Assembly: GCF_002104765.1 (NCBI RefSeq)
Contig: NZ_NCXM01000002.1
Location: 124,001-188,000 of the forward strand
Source: Mycolicibacterium vulneris
GTDB taxonomy: Bacteria; Actinomycetota; Actinomycetes; Mycobacteriales; Mycobacteriaceae
Direction of reading: 5' to 3'
Length of the DNA stretch: 64,000 nucleotides
Shown here piece by piece: positions 1 through 9,654 of this stretch (positions within the stretch are counted from its first letter, which is position 1; each line of letters opens with the position of its first letter). The notes beneath the pieces were generated by a model. That model was not told the origin of the DNA, made no database searches, and worked only from the letters and a program-made list of their open reading frames with translations. The position numbers and the translations under genes are program-made.

Positions 1-1
1 T

Positions 2-1987
2 CCGGCGGGTGGGGACGCCGCTGGCCGCTGGGCGTACTTCCCGTGGCGCAACGCCGTTGTGCGGATCGCCGGCCCGCGGGCTTTTGCTGCCGCCCGACTC
101 GACCGCAACCGGCATCTGATCACCTCCGCCGAGCAGGAGCGGCTGCAACGCCTGCGCATCGGCATCGTCGGCCTGAGTTCGGGTCACGCGATCGCGTACT
201 GCCTGGCGGCGCAAGGGCTTTGCGGCGCATTGCGATTGGCCGACGGTGACACGCTGGAGCTGTCCAATCTGAATCGCGTCCCGGCGACGGTCCTCGATCT
301 CGGCCTCAACAAAGCCACCGTCGCCGCACGGCGGATCGCGGAACTCGATCCGTACCTGAGCCTGGAGGTCTTCACCTCCGAGGTGACCGCCGAACTCGTC
401 GACGAGTTTCTGGACGGCCTGGATGTGCTGATCGACCAAGCGGATTCGCTGGACATCAAGGTTTTGCTGCGCGAGGCGGCCCGCAACCGTGGCATCCCGG
501 TGCTCATGGCCACCAGCGATCGGGGTCTACTCGATGTGGAGCGCTTCGACCTGCGGCCGCAACCCGCGGTGATGCACGGGTTGCTGGGCGATATGGACAC
601 GACGGCGCTGAGCGGATTGTCGACCCGGGACAAGCTGCCATACCTGTTGCGGCTTTTGGACGCTCGGCAATTGTCCGCCCGAGGGGCGGCCTCGCTGGTC
701 GAGGTCGGACAGACGTTGGGCGGGTGGCCTCAGCTGGCCGGCGACATCTGGGTAGGTGCCGCCGCGGTGGCCGAGGCGGTGCGCCGGATCGGACTGGGCG
801 AGCCGCTGCGGTCCGGCCGGGTCCAGATCGACATCGCGGGCGCGCTCGACGGTCTCGTCTCGCCCGTGCCGCGGGATGCCGCCCTGCCGGCACCGGCCGA
901 TGACGTCGCCGGAGTCACCGGGCCGGGCGCAACAAAAGCCGGGATCGCCGAAGCCGTTGCGAGCGCGGCGATCCGCGCCCCTTCCGGCGGCAATGTCCAG
1001 CCGTGGCGGATCGCCGTGGACGACACCTCGATTCAGCTGCTGCTGGCTGCCGAGGATTCGGCGACCATGGACGTCGAATTTCGGGCCAGCGCGGTCGCGC
1101 TGGGCGCGGCCATGTTCAACGCGCGCGTCGCGGCGGCCGCGCACGGCGCACTGGGCCCGGTCAGCTTTCGTGACGACCACCCGCACACGGTGCTGCACGG
1201 CGAGATGCGGTGGGGCGACGGTGACGACCCCGAACTGGCGCAGCAATACCGGGCGATGCTGGCCCGGCAAACAAATCGCCACCCGGGTTGTGCCGTCGCG
1301 GTCCCCCCGGAAACCGCCGAGCGCCTGGCGGCCGCCACGGCCGGTGAGGGCGCGCGGCTGCGACTCATCACCGATCGCGACCAAATCGTCGCCGTCTCAG
1401 GCATACTGGCCGAAGCCGACCGTATCCGTTATCTGACCCCTCGCCTGCACGCGGAAATGGTGTCGGAGCTACGTTTTCCGGCTGATCCGTCACCGGAGAC
1501 AGGAATCGATGTCCGTGCCCTGGAACTGGATGCCGGTGAGTTGGCGGCCCTGGAACTCGTCCGGCGCCCCGATGTCATGGTCGAGCTGGCGCGCTGGGAT
1601 GGCGGTGGGGTGCTGGGCGACGTCACCCGCCAGCGAGTCACCGCCAGCGCGGCGCTGGCGGTGGTCACGGTGACGGGTTCCGCGCTCACCGATTACGCCC
1701 GCGGCGGCGCCGCGCTGGAGGCGCTCTGGATCGCCGCGGAACGCAGCGGCTTCGGCGTGCATCCGGTGTCGCCGGTGTTCCTGTACGCGCACGACGACAA
1801 CGACTTCCAGACCCTGTCGCCGGCTTACGTCCAGGAGCTGAAGGGGCTGCAGCGCGCCTTCCGGGCTCGCGCCGGGCTCGGCGCCGGTGAGCACGAAATC
1901 CTGGTGCTGCGCCTGGTGTCCGGTCCGCCGCCGTCGGTGCCGGCAAGGCGCCGCTCGCTGAGCGACAGTCTGCGCGCGCAAGGGTAA
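2..1987 (+). CDS. moeY: MoeY-like ThiF/E1 adenylation domain fused to a nitroreductase-like domain (5' partial)
   Basis: The frame is open from the first bases of the window, so the gene begins upstream; the GTG at 59 is not the true start. 661 residues are visible against about 715 in M. tuberculosis Rv1355c (MoeY), which it resembles throughout. The first half is a ThiF/MoeB-type Rossmann domain: GIVGLSSGHA replaces the usual GxGxxG, followed by DGDTLELSNLNR, where E1-like enzymes place the Asp and Arg that contact ATP. The second half (after about residue 310) is nitroreductase-like, opening with APSGGNVQPW, an FMN-site style motif. No catalytic cysteine or ubiquitin-like partner is evident. 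The molybdopterin label is historical; the actual reaction is unknown. The stop lies 6 bp before the next gene, suggesting one transcript. Confidence 0.85.
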   Translation, partial: PAGGDAAGRWAYFPWRNAVVRIAGPRAFAAARLDRNRHLITSAEQERLQRLRIGIVGLSSGHAIAYCLAAQGLCGALRLADGDTLELSNLNRVPATVLDLGLNKATVAARRIAELDPYLSLEVFTSEVTAELVDEFLDGLDVLIDQADSLDIKVLLREAARNRGIPVLMATSDRGLLDVERFDLRPQPAVMHGLLGDMDTTALSGLSTRDKLPYLLRLLDARQLSARGAASLVEVGQTLGGWPQLAGDIWVGAAAVAEAVRRIGLGEPLRSGRVQIDIAGALDGLVSPVPRDAALPAPADDVAGVTGPGATKAGIAEAVASAAIRAPSGGNVQPWRIAVDDTSIQLLLAAEDSATMDVEFRASAVALGAAMFNARVAAAAHGALGPVSFRDDHPHTVLHGEMRWGDGDDPELAQQYRAMLARQTNRHPGCAVAVPPETAERLAAATAGEGARLRLITDRDQIVAVSGILAEADRIRYLTPRLHAEMVSELRFPADPSPETGIDVRALELDAGELAALELVRRPDVMVELARWDGGGVLGDVTRQRVTASAALAVVTVTGSALTDYARGGAALEALWIAAERSGFGVHPVSPVFLYAHDDNDFQTLSPAYVQELKGLQRAFRARAGLGAGEHEILVLRLVSGPPPSVPARRRSLSDSLRAQG

Positions 1988-1993
1988 GCGGCC

Positions 1994-3871
1994 ATGCACA
2001 ACAGCGAAAACGGTGCTGCGCCAAAGACTCTGGCCACCATCGTCACGTCCGTGGCGACGAAGCTGATGGGCGCAACCTCCACCACCGCAGCAGATATCAG
2101 CACGGAGATACTGGCCGAACTGGTGGCGATCCTCGACGTGGACGTGAGTTTCCTGCGCTACAACGATCCCAACATCCGCGCCACCGTCCTGGTGGCCGAA
2201 TGGCCACCGCGGCCTGACATCCCCGACCCCGATCCGCTGCACACGATCTACTTCGCCGACGCGGACCCCATCTTCGCCATGTGCGAGCACGCCAAAGAAC
2301 CGATCGTGCTGCGTCCCGAATCCGCGAACGAGGACTACCAGCGCACCATCTCGGAGGCGAGCGGCATTCCGGCGATCTCCCTGTCGTCGGTCCCGCTGCT
2401 CTCCGGCGACGTCACCACCGGTGTGCTGGGTTTCGTGAAGTATGGTGATCGGGCGTGGACGCAGGATGAGCTCAATACGCTCACGGTGGTCGCCACGATG
2501 TTCGCCCAGGTGCAGGCCCGTTTGATCGTCGAGGACCGGCTGCACTACCAGGCCGAGCACGATGACCTGACAGGATTGCCCAACCGTCGAACCCTGTTGG
2601 CGCATCTGAATTCCCGCGTCGCCGAAGGGCGGTCGGGCCCGGTCGCGGTGCTCGTCTTCAACCTCGACCGGCTCAAGGCGATCAACGACTACCTCGGCCA
2701 CGCCGCCGGTGACCAGTTCATCTGTGACTTCGCCGCCCGGACCACCGAAGCCATGCAAGGCACGGGCATGATCGCCCGGCTCGGCGGGGACAAATTCGTC
2801 GTCGTCCCCGCGTCGGCGATGGACCTCGAGGCCGCCCAACGGCTCGCCGAGTCGTTGCGAACCCAAGTCAAGGACCACGTGACCATCGACGGGGTGGTCC
2901 TCAACCGCACCGTGAGCGTTGGCGTCGCAACGGGCGCCCCCGGGACGGACTCGAGCCTGGATCTGCTGCGGCGTGCCGACGAAGCGCTGATCGCCGCCAA
3001 GGGCAGCGGGGGAGACAGCATCGGGCTGTTCTCCGCCGAAATGCTCACCCGTCGCGAACTGCGCAACGACATCGAGCTGCACCTGCAGGCCGGGATCGAA
3101 TCGGATGCGCTCACCGTCGCGTACCTGCCCGAGGTCGACATGCCGTCCGGAAAGATCTTGGCGGTCGAAGCATTGGTGCGCTGGCAGCATCCCACCCGGG
3201 GCCTGCTGCATCCGGACGAATTCGTGCCGGTGGCCGAATCCATCAATCTCGCCGCGGAACTCGGCAACTGGATGCTGAATGCGGCGTGCGCTCACCTGGC
3301 GCAGTGGCGGGCACAGGGTGTGGGGCGCGACATCATGCTGCGCGTCAACGTCTCGCCGGCCCAGCTCGTCGCGCACGACCTGGTCAACACCGTTGCGCGC
3401 ACGCTGGAGAAGTTCGGCCTCGACGGCTCGTCGATCGGGCTGGAGGTCACCGAAAGCCTGCTCATCCAGGACCTGGTGAACACCCGCACCACGCTGCTGG
3501 GCCTCACCGAGCTCGGGATCAACATCGCCATCGACGATTTCGGCACCGGGTTCAGCGGGATGGGTCTGCTGCGGACGCTGCCGGTGGGAACGCTGAAAAT
3601 CGACCGCGGCTTCGTGCTGGATCTCGCCACCTCCGCCGACGACCGCGCCATCGTGCGGGCGATCATCGGCCTGGCCCGGGCGCTCGGCCTGGACGTCGTC
3701 GCCGAGGGCGTGGAGTCCGAAAGCGCGGCGAGCGTGCTTCTCAACGAAGGTTGTTCGCGCGCACAGGGATTCCTGTTCTGCCAACCCATTTCCGCGGAGG
3801 AGACCCGGCGGCTGCTGGCCGAGGGCTCGGTTCCGGTCCGGATCGACCGAACGGAGCCCCGAGCCCGCTAG
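1994..3871 (+). CDS. GAF-GGDEF-EAL cyclic-di-GMP signalling protein (Rv1354c-like)
   Basis: 625 residues, close to Rv1354c (623). Domain order: GAF-like sensor (about 25-180), GGDEF (about 190-345), EAL (about 365-610). The GGDEF signature reads GGDKF at residues 264-268 (codons at 2783-2797); the second acidic residue, needed for diguanylate cyclase catalysis, is lysine. The EAL domain keeps its metal and catalytic motifs: EALVRW, VTESLL, DDFGTGFS, KIDRGF and AEGVE. The sequence therefore predicts a c-di-GMP phosphodiesterase whose GGDEF domain may serve only regulation, for example GTP sensing. There is no membrane segment, so it is cytosolic. It follows the MoeY-like gene by 6 bp and its stop overlaps the convergent small membrane gene. 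Confidence 0.92.
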   Translation: MHNSENGAAPKTLATIVTSVATKLMGATSTTAADISTEILAELVAILDVDVSFLRYNDPNIRATVLVAEWPPRPDIPDPDPLHTIYFADADPIFAMCEHAKEPIVLRPESANEDYQRTISEASGIPAISLSSVPLLSGDVTTGVLGFVKYGDRAWTQDELNTLTVVATMFAQVQARLIVEDRLHYQAEHDDLTGLPNRRTLLAHLNSRVAEGRSGPVAVLVFNLDRLKAINDYLGHAAGDQFICDFAARTTEAMQGTGMIARLGGDKFVVVPASAMDLEAAQRLAESLRTQVKDHVTIDGVVLNRTVSVGVATGAPGTDSSLDLLRRADEALIAAKGSGGDSIGLFSAEMLTRRELRNDIELHLQAGIESDALTVAYLPEVDMPSGKILAVEALVRWQHPTRGLLHPDEFVPVAESINLAAELGNWMLNAACAHLAQWRAQGVGRDIMLRVNVSPAQLVAHDLVNTVARTLEKFGLDGSSIGLEVTESLLIQDLVNTRTTLLGLTELGINIAIDDFGTGFSGMGLLRTLPVGTLKIDRGFVLDLATSADDRAIVRAIIGLARALGLDVVAEGVESESAASVLLNEGCSRAQGFLFCQPISAEETRRLLAEGSVPVRIDRTEPRAR

Positions 3872-4134
3872 GGCGATCGACGCTCGAAATACCGGACCAT
3901 CTGTTGCCAGTACACCAGCGTCAGCGCCATCTGCGCCACGACGGCGATCAGCGCCGGGCGCAGCCGATGCCGGCGCGCGGCGATCACCGCCACCAACGCG
4001 GCCGCCGACGTCGCCGCGCTGACCAGCATCGCCGCATCGCGGGGCCGGCGGCTCATCCACAGCTCTTCGCCCAGCATCGCCCGCGTCGACCATGCGCGCT
4101 GATGCGCCGGCTTGCCGAAGACCACGGGATTCAT
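3868..4134 (-). CDS. Small predicted membrane protein, family unknown
   Basis: 88 residues. A polar N-terminal third is followed by a hydrophobic stretch (about 36-52), a basic loop (ARRHRLR) and a second hydrophobic stretch (about 58-72), consistent with two membrane helices. No known domain is recognised. The stop overlaps the end of the c-di-GMP gene on the other strand. No clear Shine-Dalgarno sequence precedes the ATG. A 15-bp palindrome lies 18 bp upstream, which supports a real, regulated transcript. It may be co-expressed with the esterase gene upstream on the same strand. Confidence 0.55.
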   Translation of the reverse strand: MNPVVFGKPAHQRAWSTRAMLGEELWMSRRPRDAAMLVSAATSAAALVAVIAARRHRLRPALIAVVAQMALTLVYWQQMVRYFERRSP

Positions 4135-4151
4135 GGTCGGTCACAACGCAA

Positions 4152-4166
4152 TCCACACCGTGTGGA
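4152..4166. promoter_or_regulatory. 15-bp near-perfect palindrome (possible operator)
   Basis: TCCACAC-C-GTGTGGA: two perfect 7-bp arms around one central base. A one-base centre cannot fold as a hairpin loop, so a dimeric DNA-binding protein site is more likely than an RNA structure. It lies just upstream of the small membrane gene and after the esterase stop. Confidence 0.4.
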
Positions 4167-4292
4167 CCCGTCGCCGCGTCCAGACCGGAATAAGGATCAG
4201 CGGCGTGCTGGCCCGCCGGGTCCATGCGCTGAACGGATGGCAGTGCCGGACGAAGGCGGCGCGCCGAACCAGCGCGACGGACAGCGCGGTCG

Positions 4293-5777
4293 CTATCGCT
4301 TGGCGGTATTGGAACGTTCGGCCGGGACGACCACCGGGGCACCCACGGTGGGCGCGGATGCGGCGGGCAACGGCGTCCGCGGAATTCCCGGGGTGCCGAG
4401 CTCCCCGGCGAGCCAGGGCAGCGAGGCCGCGAACACGCGGTCCGCGAACGGCCAGTCGTGCTTGCCGGGCTGCGGCACCACCGCGCAGTCGATTCCCTCG
4501 GAGCGGCCGAGCGCACACAGCGAATAGGCGGCGGCGCTCTGATTGCCGGGATTGGCGGCCGCCTCGCGTCCGGCGAGCCGGATGGCGCCGCTGTCGGTCA
4601 GCTGGAGGTCGCGGCGTGGGGTGGGCGGGCCGTCGGACGAGATCGCGAACCAGCCGGCCACGTCGCGGTATGGGCCGTGCCGGTTGATCACCGTGGTCGG
4701 ATCGAAAGCCGCCCAGGCGTCGGCGTTTCCGCCGAACAGCCTGGCGATGGACTGGGCCTTGTTGCCGGCGTTCGGGAAGAAGTCACCGGCGACGTCGACG
4801 AACGCGCTGAACATGTCGGGGTGCATGACGGTCAGATCCACGGCGCAGGTCCCGCCCATGGACCAGCCCGCGACACCCCAGTTGGCCCGCTTCGCGCTGA
4901 CCCCAAAACTCGAAATCATGAACGGCACAACATCTTTGGTCAGGTGGTCGGCCGCGTTGCCCCGGACCCCGTTGACGCATTCGGTGTCGTTGTTGAACGC
5001 GCCGCCGGAATCCACGAACACCAGCACCGGCGCGTTGCCGTCGTGCGCGGCGGAGAAGTCGTCAATCGTCTTGACCGCGTTGCCCGCACGGGTCCAGTCC
5101 GCCGGCGTGTTGAACTGCCCGCCGATCATCATCACGGTCGGCAGCGGCGGGGGTGGGGTGGTGGCGAACCATTCGGGCGGCAGGTAGACCAGCTCGCCGC
5201 GGTGTCTGAAGTGCGACCCGTCCGAGGGGATCGCCACCGGCACCACGGTGCCGTGGGCTGGCCGGATTCGGCTGGCGGCCATCGCGGTGACGGTGGCCCG
5301 ATCGGTTTGGTAGGGCAGCGGTCCCGACGTCAGCTGGCTCCACGCCGACTGCACGGTGGGGAAGTAGCCCACCCAGAGGTTGAGCATCAGCGCGGTGCTG
5401 AGCAGGCACAGGGGCACGGCCAGCACCGCGGCGCCGCGCCGCCAGCGGCGCGCGGTGCTCCAGCCCAGCACCAGCACCGCCGCCGCCATGCCCGTCAGCG
5501 TGACCCAGAGCCACAGGGCGGCCGGGGCGGGGTCGTCGGACAGACCGCGGTCGACGATGTACCAGTGCGTCAGGTAGGCCGCCACCCCGCCGGCCAGCGC
5601 GGCCGCCGGCATCCACACCGTGCGCCAGCGGCGCGACCGCCAGCCGACCGCCAACGTCAGCACCACCGCGGCGAGCACTTGGATCGTCGCCGGCACCCAG
5701 CCATGCATCAGCGAGGTGTGGCTACTTGCCAGGAACTGCGCGGGAGCGCCGTCCATCGAGGCTGTCACGTGACTCAT
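4293..5777 (-). CDS. Membrane-anchored esterase, antigen 85/esterase D-like fold (Rv1639c-like)
   Basis: 494 residues, about the size of Rv1639c. The N-terminal ~150 residues hold four hydrophobic segments (starting near residues 30, 55, 85 and 115). The rest is an alpha/beta-hydrolase related to the mycolyltransferase/esterase D group. The nucleophile elbow is GWSMGG with Ser306; a likely catalytic His is in KHDWPF near the C-terminus, and the acid would be an Asp between them. The catalytic domain should face the periplasm, suggesting a cell-envelope lipid or ester substrate, which is not determinable here. It lies 77 bp downstream of lysX on the same strand, as in M. tuberculosis, so co-transcription with lysX is possible. 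Confidence 0.85.
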   Translation of the reverse strand: MSHVTASMDGAPAQFLASSHTSLMHGWVPATIQVLAAVVLTLAVGWRSRRWRTVWMPAAALAGGVAAYLTHWYIVDRGLSDDPAPAALWLWVTLTGMAAAVLVLGWSTARRWRRGAAVLAVPLCLLSTALMLNLWVGYFPTVQSAWSQLTSGPLPYQTDRATVTAMAASRIRPAHGTVVPVAIPSDGSHFRHRGELVYLPPEWFATTPPPPLPTVMMIGGQFNTPADWTRAGNAVKTIDDFSAAHDGNAPVLVFVDSGGAFNNDTECVNGVRGNAADHLTKDVVPFMISSFGVSAKRANWGVAGWSMGGTCAVDLTVMHPDMFSAFVDVAGDFFPNAGNKAQSIARLFGGNADAWAAFDPTTVINRHGPYRDVAGWFAISSDGPPTPRRDLQLTDSGAIRLAGREAAANPGNQSAAAYSLCALGRSEGIDCAVVPQPGKHDWPFADRVFAASLPWLAGELGTPGIPRTPLPAASAPTVGAPVVVPAERSNTAKR

Positions 5778-5854
5778 TGTGATCTATTGGTAACAAGCCT
5801 GGAACATATTCACCTAATGTTCGCTCTGGGCTTTCTGGACGGTCGCGGCCTCAG

Positions 5855-8800
5855 CTAATGCGGCTTGGCCAGCGGAAATGGCAATGTCTCGCGGATACTG
5901 CGGCCGGTTATGAGCATGACGAGCCGATCGATGCCCATTCCCAGGCCCCCGGTGGGCGGCATGGCGTATTCCATCGCCTGCAGGAAGTCTTCGTCGAGCT
6001 CCATCGCCTCGGGATCTCCGCCGGCAGCTAACAGCGACTGCTCCTGCAGCCGGCGGCGCTGCTCGACCGGATCGGTGAGCTCGCTGTAGGCGGTGGCCAG
6101 CTCGACGCCCCACGCCACCAGGTCCCACCGCTCGGCGACGCCCGGCTTGCTGCGGTGCGGCCGCGTCAGCGGGGACACCGAGGTCGGGAAGTCGATATAG
6201 AAGGTCGGCTCCTCGGTCCGGTCCTCGACCAGGTGCTCATACAGCTCCAGCACCACCGCGCCCGCATCCCAGTGCGCCCGATAGGGGACGTGCGCGGCGT
6301 CGGACAGCTTGCGCAGGGCGGACAGCGACGTCGCGGGGTCGATGTGCTCGCCGAGCGCCTCGGACACGGCGTCATGAACGGTCTTGACCGCCCAGACCCC
6401 GGAGATGTCGACCGGTTCCAGCCGGCCGTCGGCGCCGTGCCGCATCACGATCTGCTTGCCGTGCGCGGCCTGGGCGGCGTTCTGGATGAGCTCACGGCAT
6501 CCGTCGATCCACACCTTGTAGTCGGCGTGCGCCTGGTAGGCCTCCAGCAGGGTGAATTCCGGGTTATGGCTGAAGTCCACGCCCTCGTTGCGGAAGGCCC
6601 GGCCCAGTTCGAAGACCCGTTCCACGCCGCCGACGCACAGCCGCTTGAGGTAGAGCTCCGGCGCGATGCGCAGGAACAGGTCCAGGTCGTAGGTGTTGAT
6701 GTGTGTGACGAACGGCCGGGCGGTGGCTCCACCGTGGATCTGCTGCAGGATCGGGGTCTCGACCTCGATGAAGTCCTTGGCGAACAGCGTCTGCCGGACC
6801 GAGCGCAACACCTCGCTGCGCGCCTTGATCAACTCGCGCGACTCGGGATTGACGGCCAGGTCGACGTAGCGGGTCCGCACCCGCGCTTCCGGGTCGGTCA
6901 GCCCCTTCCACTTATTCGGCAACGGCCGAAGGCACTTACCGATCATCCGCCAGTCCGCGACGATCAGCGAACGGCTGCCCTTCTTGGAAAAGCCCATGTG
7001 CCCGGACACTTCGACCAGGTCGCCCAGGTCAATGGCCGCGGTGAAGTCGGCGGTCCGTCCCCGCTGCAGCTGCGAATTGTCCAGCAGCACTTGCATTTCC
7101 CCCGACCAGTCACGCAGCTGGGCGAACAGCACGCCGCCGTAGTCACGAATCCGCAGGATCCTGCCCGAGACGGTGATGTCGTCCCGGTCGTCCGCGTCCA
7201 GCGCCTTCGCGACGGTATGGCTGGGCGGAGTTCCGACCGGATACGCGTCGATGCCGCTGCGCTGCAATGTAGTCAGCTTGGCCAGCCGCACCCGGACCTG
7301 TTCGGGCAGGCGGGACCTGGACTCCTCCTCGTCGGCGGTGTCACGGCGTTCCCGCAGCTCGCTGACGTCCGGGGCGCTGCCGTCGTGGTGCAGCAGTCCG
7401 GATTCGGCCAGTCGCGGCGGGACGGCGGGGTAGTGGCCGGTGTGCGTCTTGCGCCGGCCGAACGGCAACACCAGGAACCCCTCGGCGAGGGCCGAGGCGA
7501 CGCCGACCCGCGGAATCAGGCGGGCGTCCTCGTAGCAGGCGTAGCGCGGCACCCACTCCGGCTGGTACTTCATGTTCGAGCGGTACAGCGTTTCCAGCTG
7601 CCACCACCGCGAGAAGAACAGCAACAACCCCCGCCACAGCCGGGCGACGGGACCGGCACCGAGCTGGGCGCCCTGTTCGAATGCCGAGCGGAACATCGCG
7701 AAGTTCAGTGAAATGCGGGTGATGCCAAGGGCTTCGGCGTTGAGCGCCAGGTCGCTGACCATCAGCTCGATGGTGCCGTTGGGGGACTGCGGCGAACGGC
7801 GCATCAGGTCCAGGGAAACGCCGGTGGTGCCCCAAGGAACCAGCGACAGCATCGCCACGACGCTGCCGTCCCGGTCCAGCGCTTCGACCAGCAGGCAGTC
7901 CCCGTCGGCGGGGTCGCCGAGCCGGCCCAGCGCCATGGAAAAGCCGCGCTCGGTCTGGGTATCGCGCCAGGCGTCGGCGCGGGCGATGGTGTCGGCCATC
8001 GCGTCGGCGCTGATGTCGCGGTGCCGGCGGATCCGCACGGTCAGCCCCGCCCGACGGGCCCGGGTCACGGCCTGGCGCACCCCGCGCATGTCGGGGCCGG
8101 ACAGCTTGAAATCGGACGTCCGCAGGATGGCCTCGTCGCCCAGCTCGAGCGCGTTCAGACCGCCTTCCCGGTATGCCCGCGCTCCCTGGGTGCTGGCGCC
8201 CATCACACCGGGTGCCCAGCCGTAGGTCTGGCACAGAGCCAGCCAGGCGTCGATGGCCTGCGGCCAGGCCCTGGGATCGCCGATCGGGTCGCCGCTGGCC
8301 AGGCAGACCCCGATCTCGACGCGATAGGTGATGGCGGCACGCCCGCTCGGGGCGAAGACCACGGACTTGTCGCGGCGGGTGGCGAAGTAGCCCAGCGAGT
8401 CGTTCTTGCCGTACAGCTCGAGCAGCCCGCGGATCGCCGATTCGTCCTCACCGGTCAGCGCGTTCTCCGCGCGCTGGGATTGGAAGAGCACGATCGTCGC
8501 CAGGATCAGCGCCAGGGCACCGAACAACCCGAAGATCGCGTTGAGGAACACGTGCGGCCGGCCGGTGAACAGGTCCGGATCCGCGAGCGCGAACCCCACC
8601 ACCCGGTTGGCCACGTACGGCAGCCGGTCCTGGCGGGCGAGCGTTCCCGGGAACAACTCGACCAGGCCCCAGGACACCAGGATCCCGACCACGTCGCCGG
8701 CGACCAGCACCACGGCCGCCTTGACCAGTGCGCCCCTGCGGACCTTTGCCCAGAACTCCCGGTAGGCCAATGCCAGCAGCACTATCACGACGACGTGCAA

Positions 8801-9187
8801 AGCCAGCCCGAGGTTCTCGCCGAAGGTCTCGGCGGCGGTGTTGTCGCCCGCCGCGATATCGGCGGCGTTCAAGGCGGCGAAAAGGATCGTGTTGCCCAGC
8901 AGCAGTACCCAGGCGATGCGCTTGCGCGCGGTCAGCGCCGCGGCCAGCAGGGCCAGGATGAACGACCATGCGATGCTGGTGTCCGGGAAGTTGAACAGGT
9001 AGCTGTTGATGAACTCGCGCGGGACCTTGATGAAATATCTGATCAGCGGGGACACGCTCGCCAGCAGTGACACGGTGGCGATGACGCCCACGGTCCACCC
9101 GGCCGCCGCCGGCACCCACCGATACCGCGAGTTGGACCGGCTGCTGGGCCCCAAACGCGGTCCCGAACGAGGAGATGCGAGTGTCAC
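5855..9187 (-). CDS. lysX: LysX, bifunctional lysyl-tRNA synthetase / lysyl-phosphatidylglycerol synthase
   Basis: 1110 residues. Three parts are visible: an N-terminal MprF-like membrane region (about residues 25-235), a GNAT-like lysyltransferase domain (about 240-580), and a class II lysyl-tRNA synthetase with OB-fold then catalytic core (about 620-1110; [38 protein letters not shown]). In M. tuberculosis LysX charges tRNA-Lys and transfers lysine to phosphatidylglycerol, giving resistance to cationic peptides. The GTG at 9187 starts the protein at the residue equivalent to the conserved VTL segment. The longer N-terminus used in some mycobacterial annotations is not available here: an in-frame stop at 9227-9229 separates it. 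Confidence 0.95.
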   Translation of the reverse strand: MTLASPRSGPRLGPSSRSNSRYRWVPAAAGWTVGVIATVSLLASVSPLIRYFIKVPREFINSYLFNFPDTSIAWSFILALLAAALTARKRIAWVLLLGNTILFAALNAADIAAGDNTAAETFGENLGLALHVVVIVLLALAYREFWAKVRRGALVKAAVVLVAGDVVGILVSWGLVELFPGTLARQDRLPYVANRVVGFALADPDLFTGRPHVFLNAIFGLFGALALILATIVLFQSQRAENALTGEDESAIRGLLELYGKNDSLGYFATRRDKSVVFAPSGRAAITYRVEIGVCLASGDPIGDPRAWPQAIDAWLALCQTYGWAPGVMGASTQGARAYREGGLNALELGDEAILRTSDFKLSGPDMRGVRQAVTRARRAGLTVRIRRHRDISADAMADTIARADAWRDTQTERGFSMALGRLGDPADGDCLLVEALDRDGSVVAMLSLVPWGTTGVSLDLMRRSPQSPNGTIELMVSDLALNAEALGITRISLNFAMFRSAFEQGAQLGAGPVARLWRGLLLFFSRWWQLETLYRSNMKYQPEWVPRYACYEDARLIPRVGVASALAEGFLVLPFGRRKTHTGHYPAVPPRLAESGLLHHDGSAPDVSELRERRDTADEEESRSRLPEQVRVRLAKLTTLQRSGIDAYPVGTPPSHTVAKALDADDRDDITVSGRILRIRDYGGVLFAQLRDWSGEMQVLLDNSQLQRGRTADFTAAIDLGDLVEVSGHMGFSKKGSRSLIVADWRMIGKCLRPLPNKWKGLTDPEARVRTRYVDLAVNPESRELIKARSEVLRSVRQTLFAKDFIEVETPILQQIHGGATARPFVTHINTYDLDLFLRIAPELYLKRLCVGGVERVFELGRAFRNEGVDFSHNPEFTLLEAYQAHADYKVWIDGCRELIQNAAQAAHGKQIVMRHGADGRLEPVDISGVWAVKTVHDAVSEALGEHIDPATSLSALRKLSDAAHVPYRAHWDAGAVVLELYEHLVEDRTEEPTFYIDFPTSVSPLTRPHRSKPGVAERWDLVAWGVELATAYSELTDPVEQRRRLQEQSLLAAGGDPEAMELDEDFLQAMEYAMPPTGGLGMGIDRLVMLITGRSIRETLPFPLAKPH

Positions 9188-9336
9188 AGACCGCGAGGAT
9201 ATGCCCTCAATCCATGAAAAGCTTGTCTAAGCGCTAAGTGTGGCGAATGCGAGTTCGCACGTGTTTTTCGGCCGGGTTATGGCCCGTTGCGGAGCGGTTC
9301 GTCCGGCCGAAGTGCTAAAAGCCACCTCAAGGCTGC

Positions 9337-9342
9337 TAAACT
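9337..9342 (+). promoter_or_regulatory. Candidate -10 element of the infC operon
   Basis: TAAACT fits the mycobacterial TANNNT -10 pattern. No good -35 is seen 16-18 bp upstream, which is common in mycobacteria. Transcription would start near 9349, giving a leader of about 310 nt before infC. Confidence 0.35.
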
Positions 9343-9356
9343 GGCCCCTGCGACCA

Positions 9357-9374
9357 TCCCGGCGAGCGCCGGGA
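9357..9374 (+). other. GC-rich hairpin at the start of the infC leader
   Basis: TCCCGGCG and CGCCGGGA are perfect 8-bp arms separated by two bases; a few central pairs would open to form the loop. It would sit within about 10 nt of the predicted transcript 5' end, where it could stabilise the mRNA or compete with other leader folds. Confidence 0.45.
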
Positions 9375-9529
9375 ACAGTTAAGTGGAGTCCCACTCCCAC
9401 CGCGCGCCGACGAAATCCCTGAGCGGATCTTCCAAGGTTCAGCGGTCCGGTCACAGGCATCGCGGATGCCTGTTCCGCGGGCAACGCGGGCGGCTCGAGC
9501 AGTTTCCAGCCGCGATCGGTCGGCATTGG

Positions 9530-9553
9530 GCCCTGCTTGTGCAGGGCTTTTTT
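9530..9553 (+). terminator. Intrinsic terminator/attenuator inside the infC leader
   Basis: GCCCTGC (9530-9536), TTGT loop, GCAGGGC (9541-9547), then six T (9548-9553): a canonical Rho-independent terminator, rare in mycobacteria. It lies about 105 bp before infC, and no upstream plus-strand gene needs terminating because lysX diverges. It therefore looks like a conditional terminator controlling the infC-rpmI-rplT operon. Confidence 0.7.
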
Positions 9554-9646
9554 GCTAGTGGTGTGGTGTCTCCGCCGCTGCTTCCCGGACCGACCCAGAC
9601 AACTGGTCGTCACGCACGACATTTACACGACATTTAGAAGCCCAAC

Positions 9647-9654
9647 AAGGGAGG
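9647..9654 (+). promoter_or_regulatory. Ribosome binding site that fixes the infC ATC start
   Basis: AAGGGAGG ends 4 bp before ATC at 9659-9661. An in-frame stop at 9635-9637 and the absence of ATG, GTG or TTG between it and the conserved IF-3 N-terminus leave ATC as the only plausible start. Confidence 0.8.

Noticed and set aside
1490..4516. Very long minus-strand open frame opposite the MoeY-like and c-di-GMP genes
   Set aside because: It is antisense to two well-supported genes, has Arg/Gly/Gln-rich composition and no domain; it results from high GC in third codon positions.
9227..9622. Minus-strand frame that looks like a LysX N-terminal extension
   Set aside because: It ends at an in-frame stop before the LysX start and coincides with the structured infC leader; treated as non-coding.
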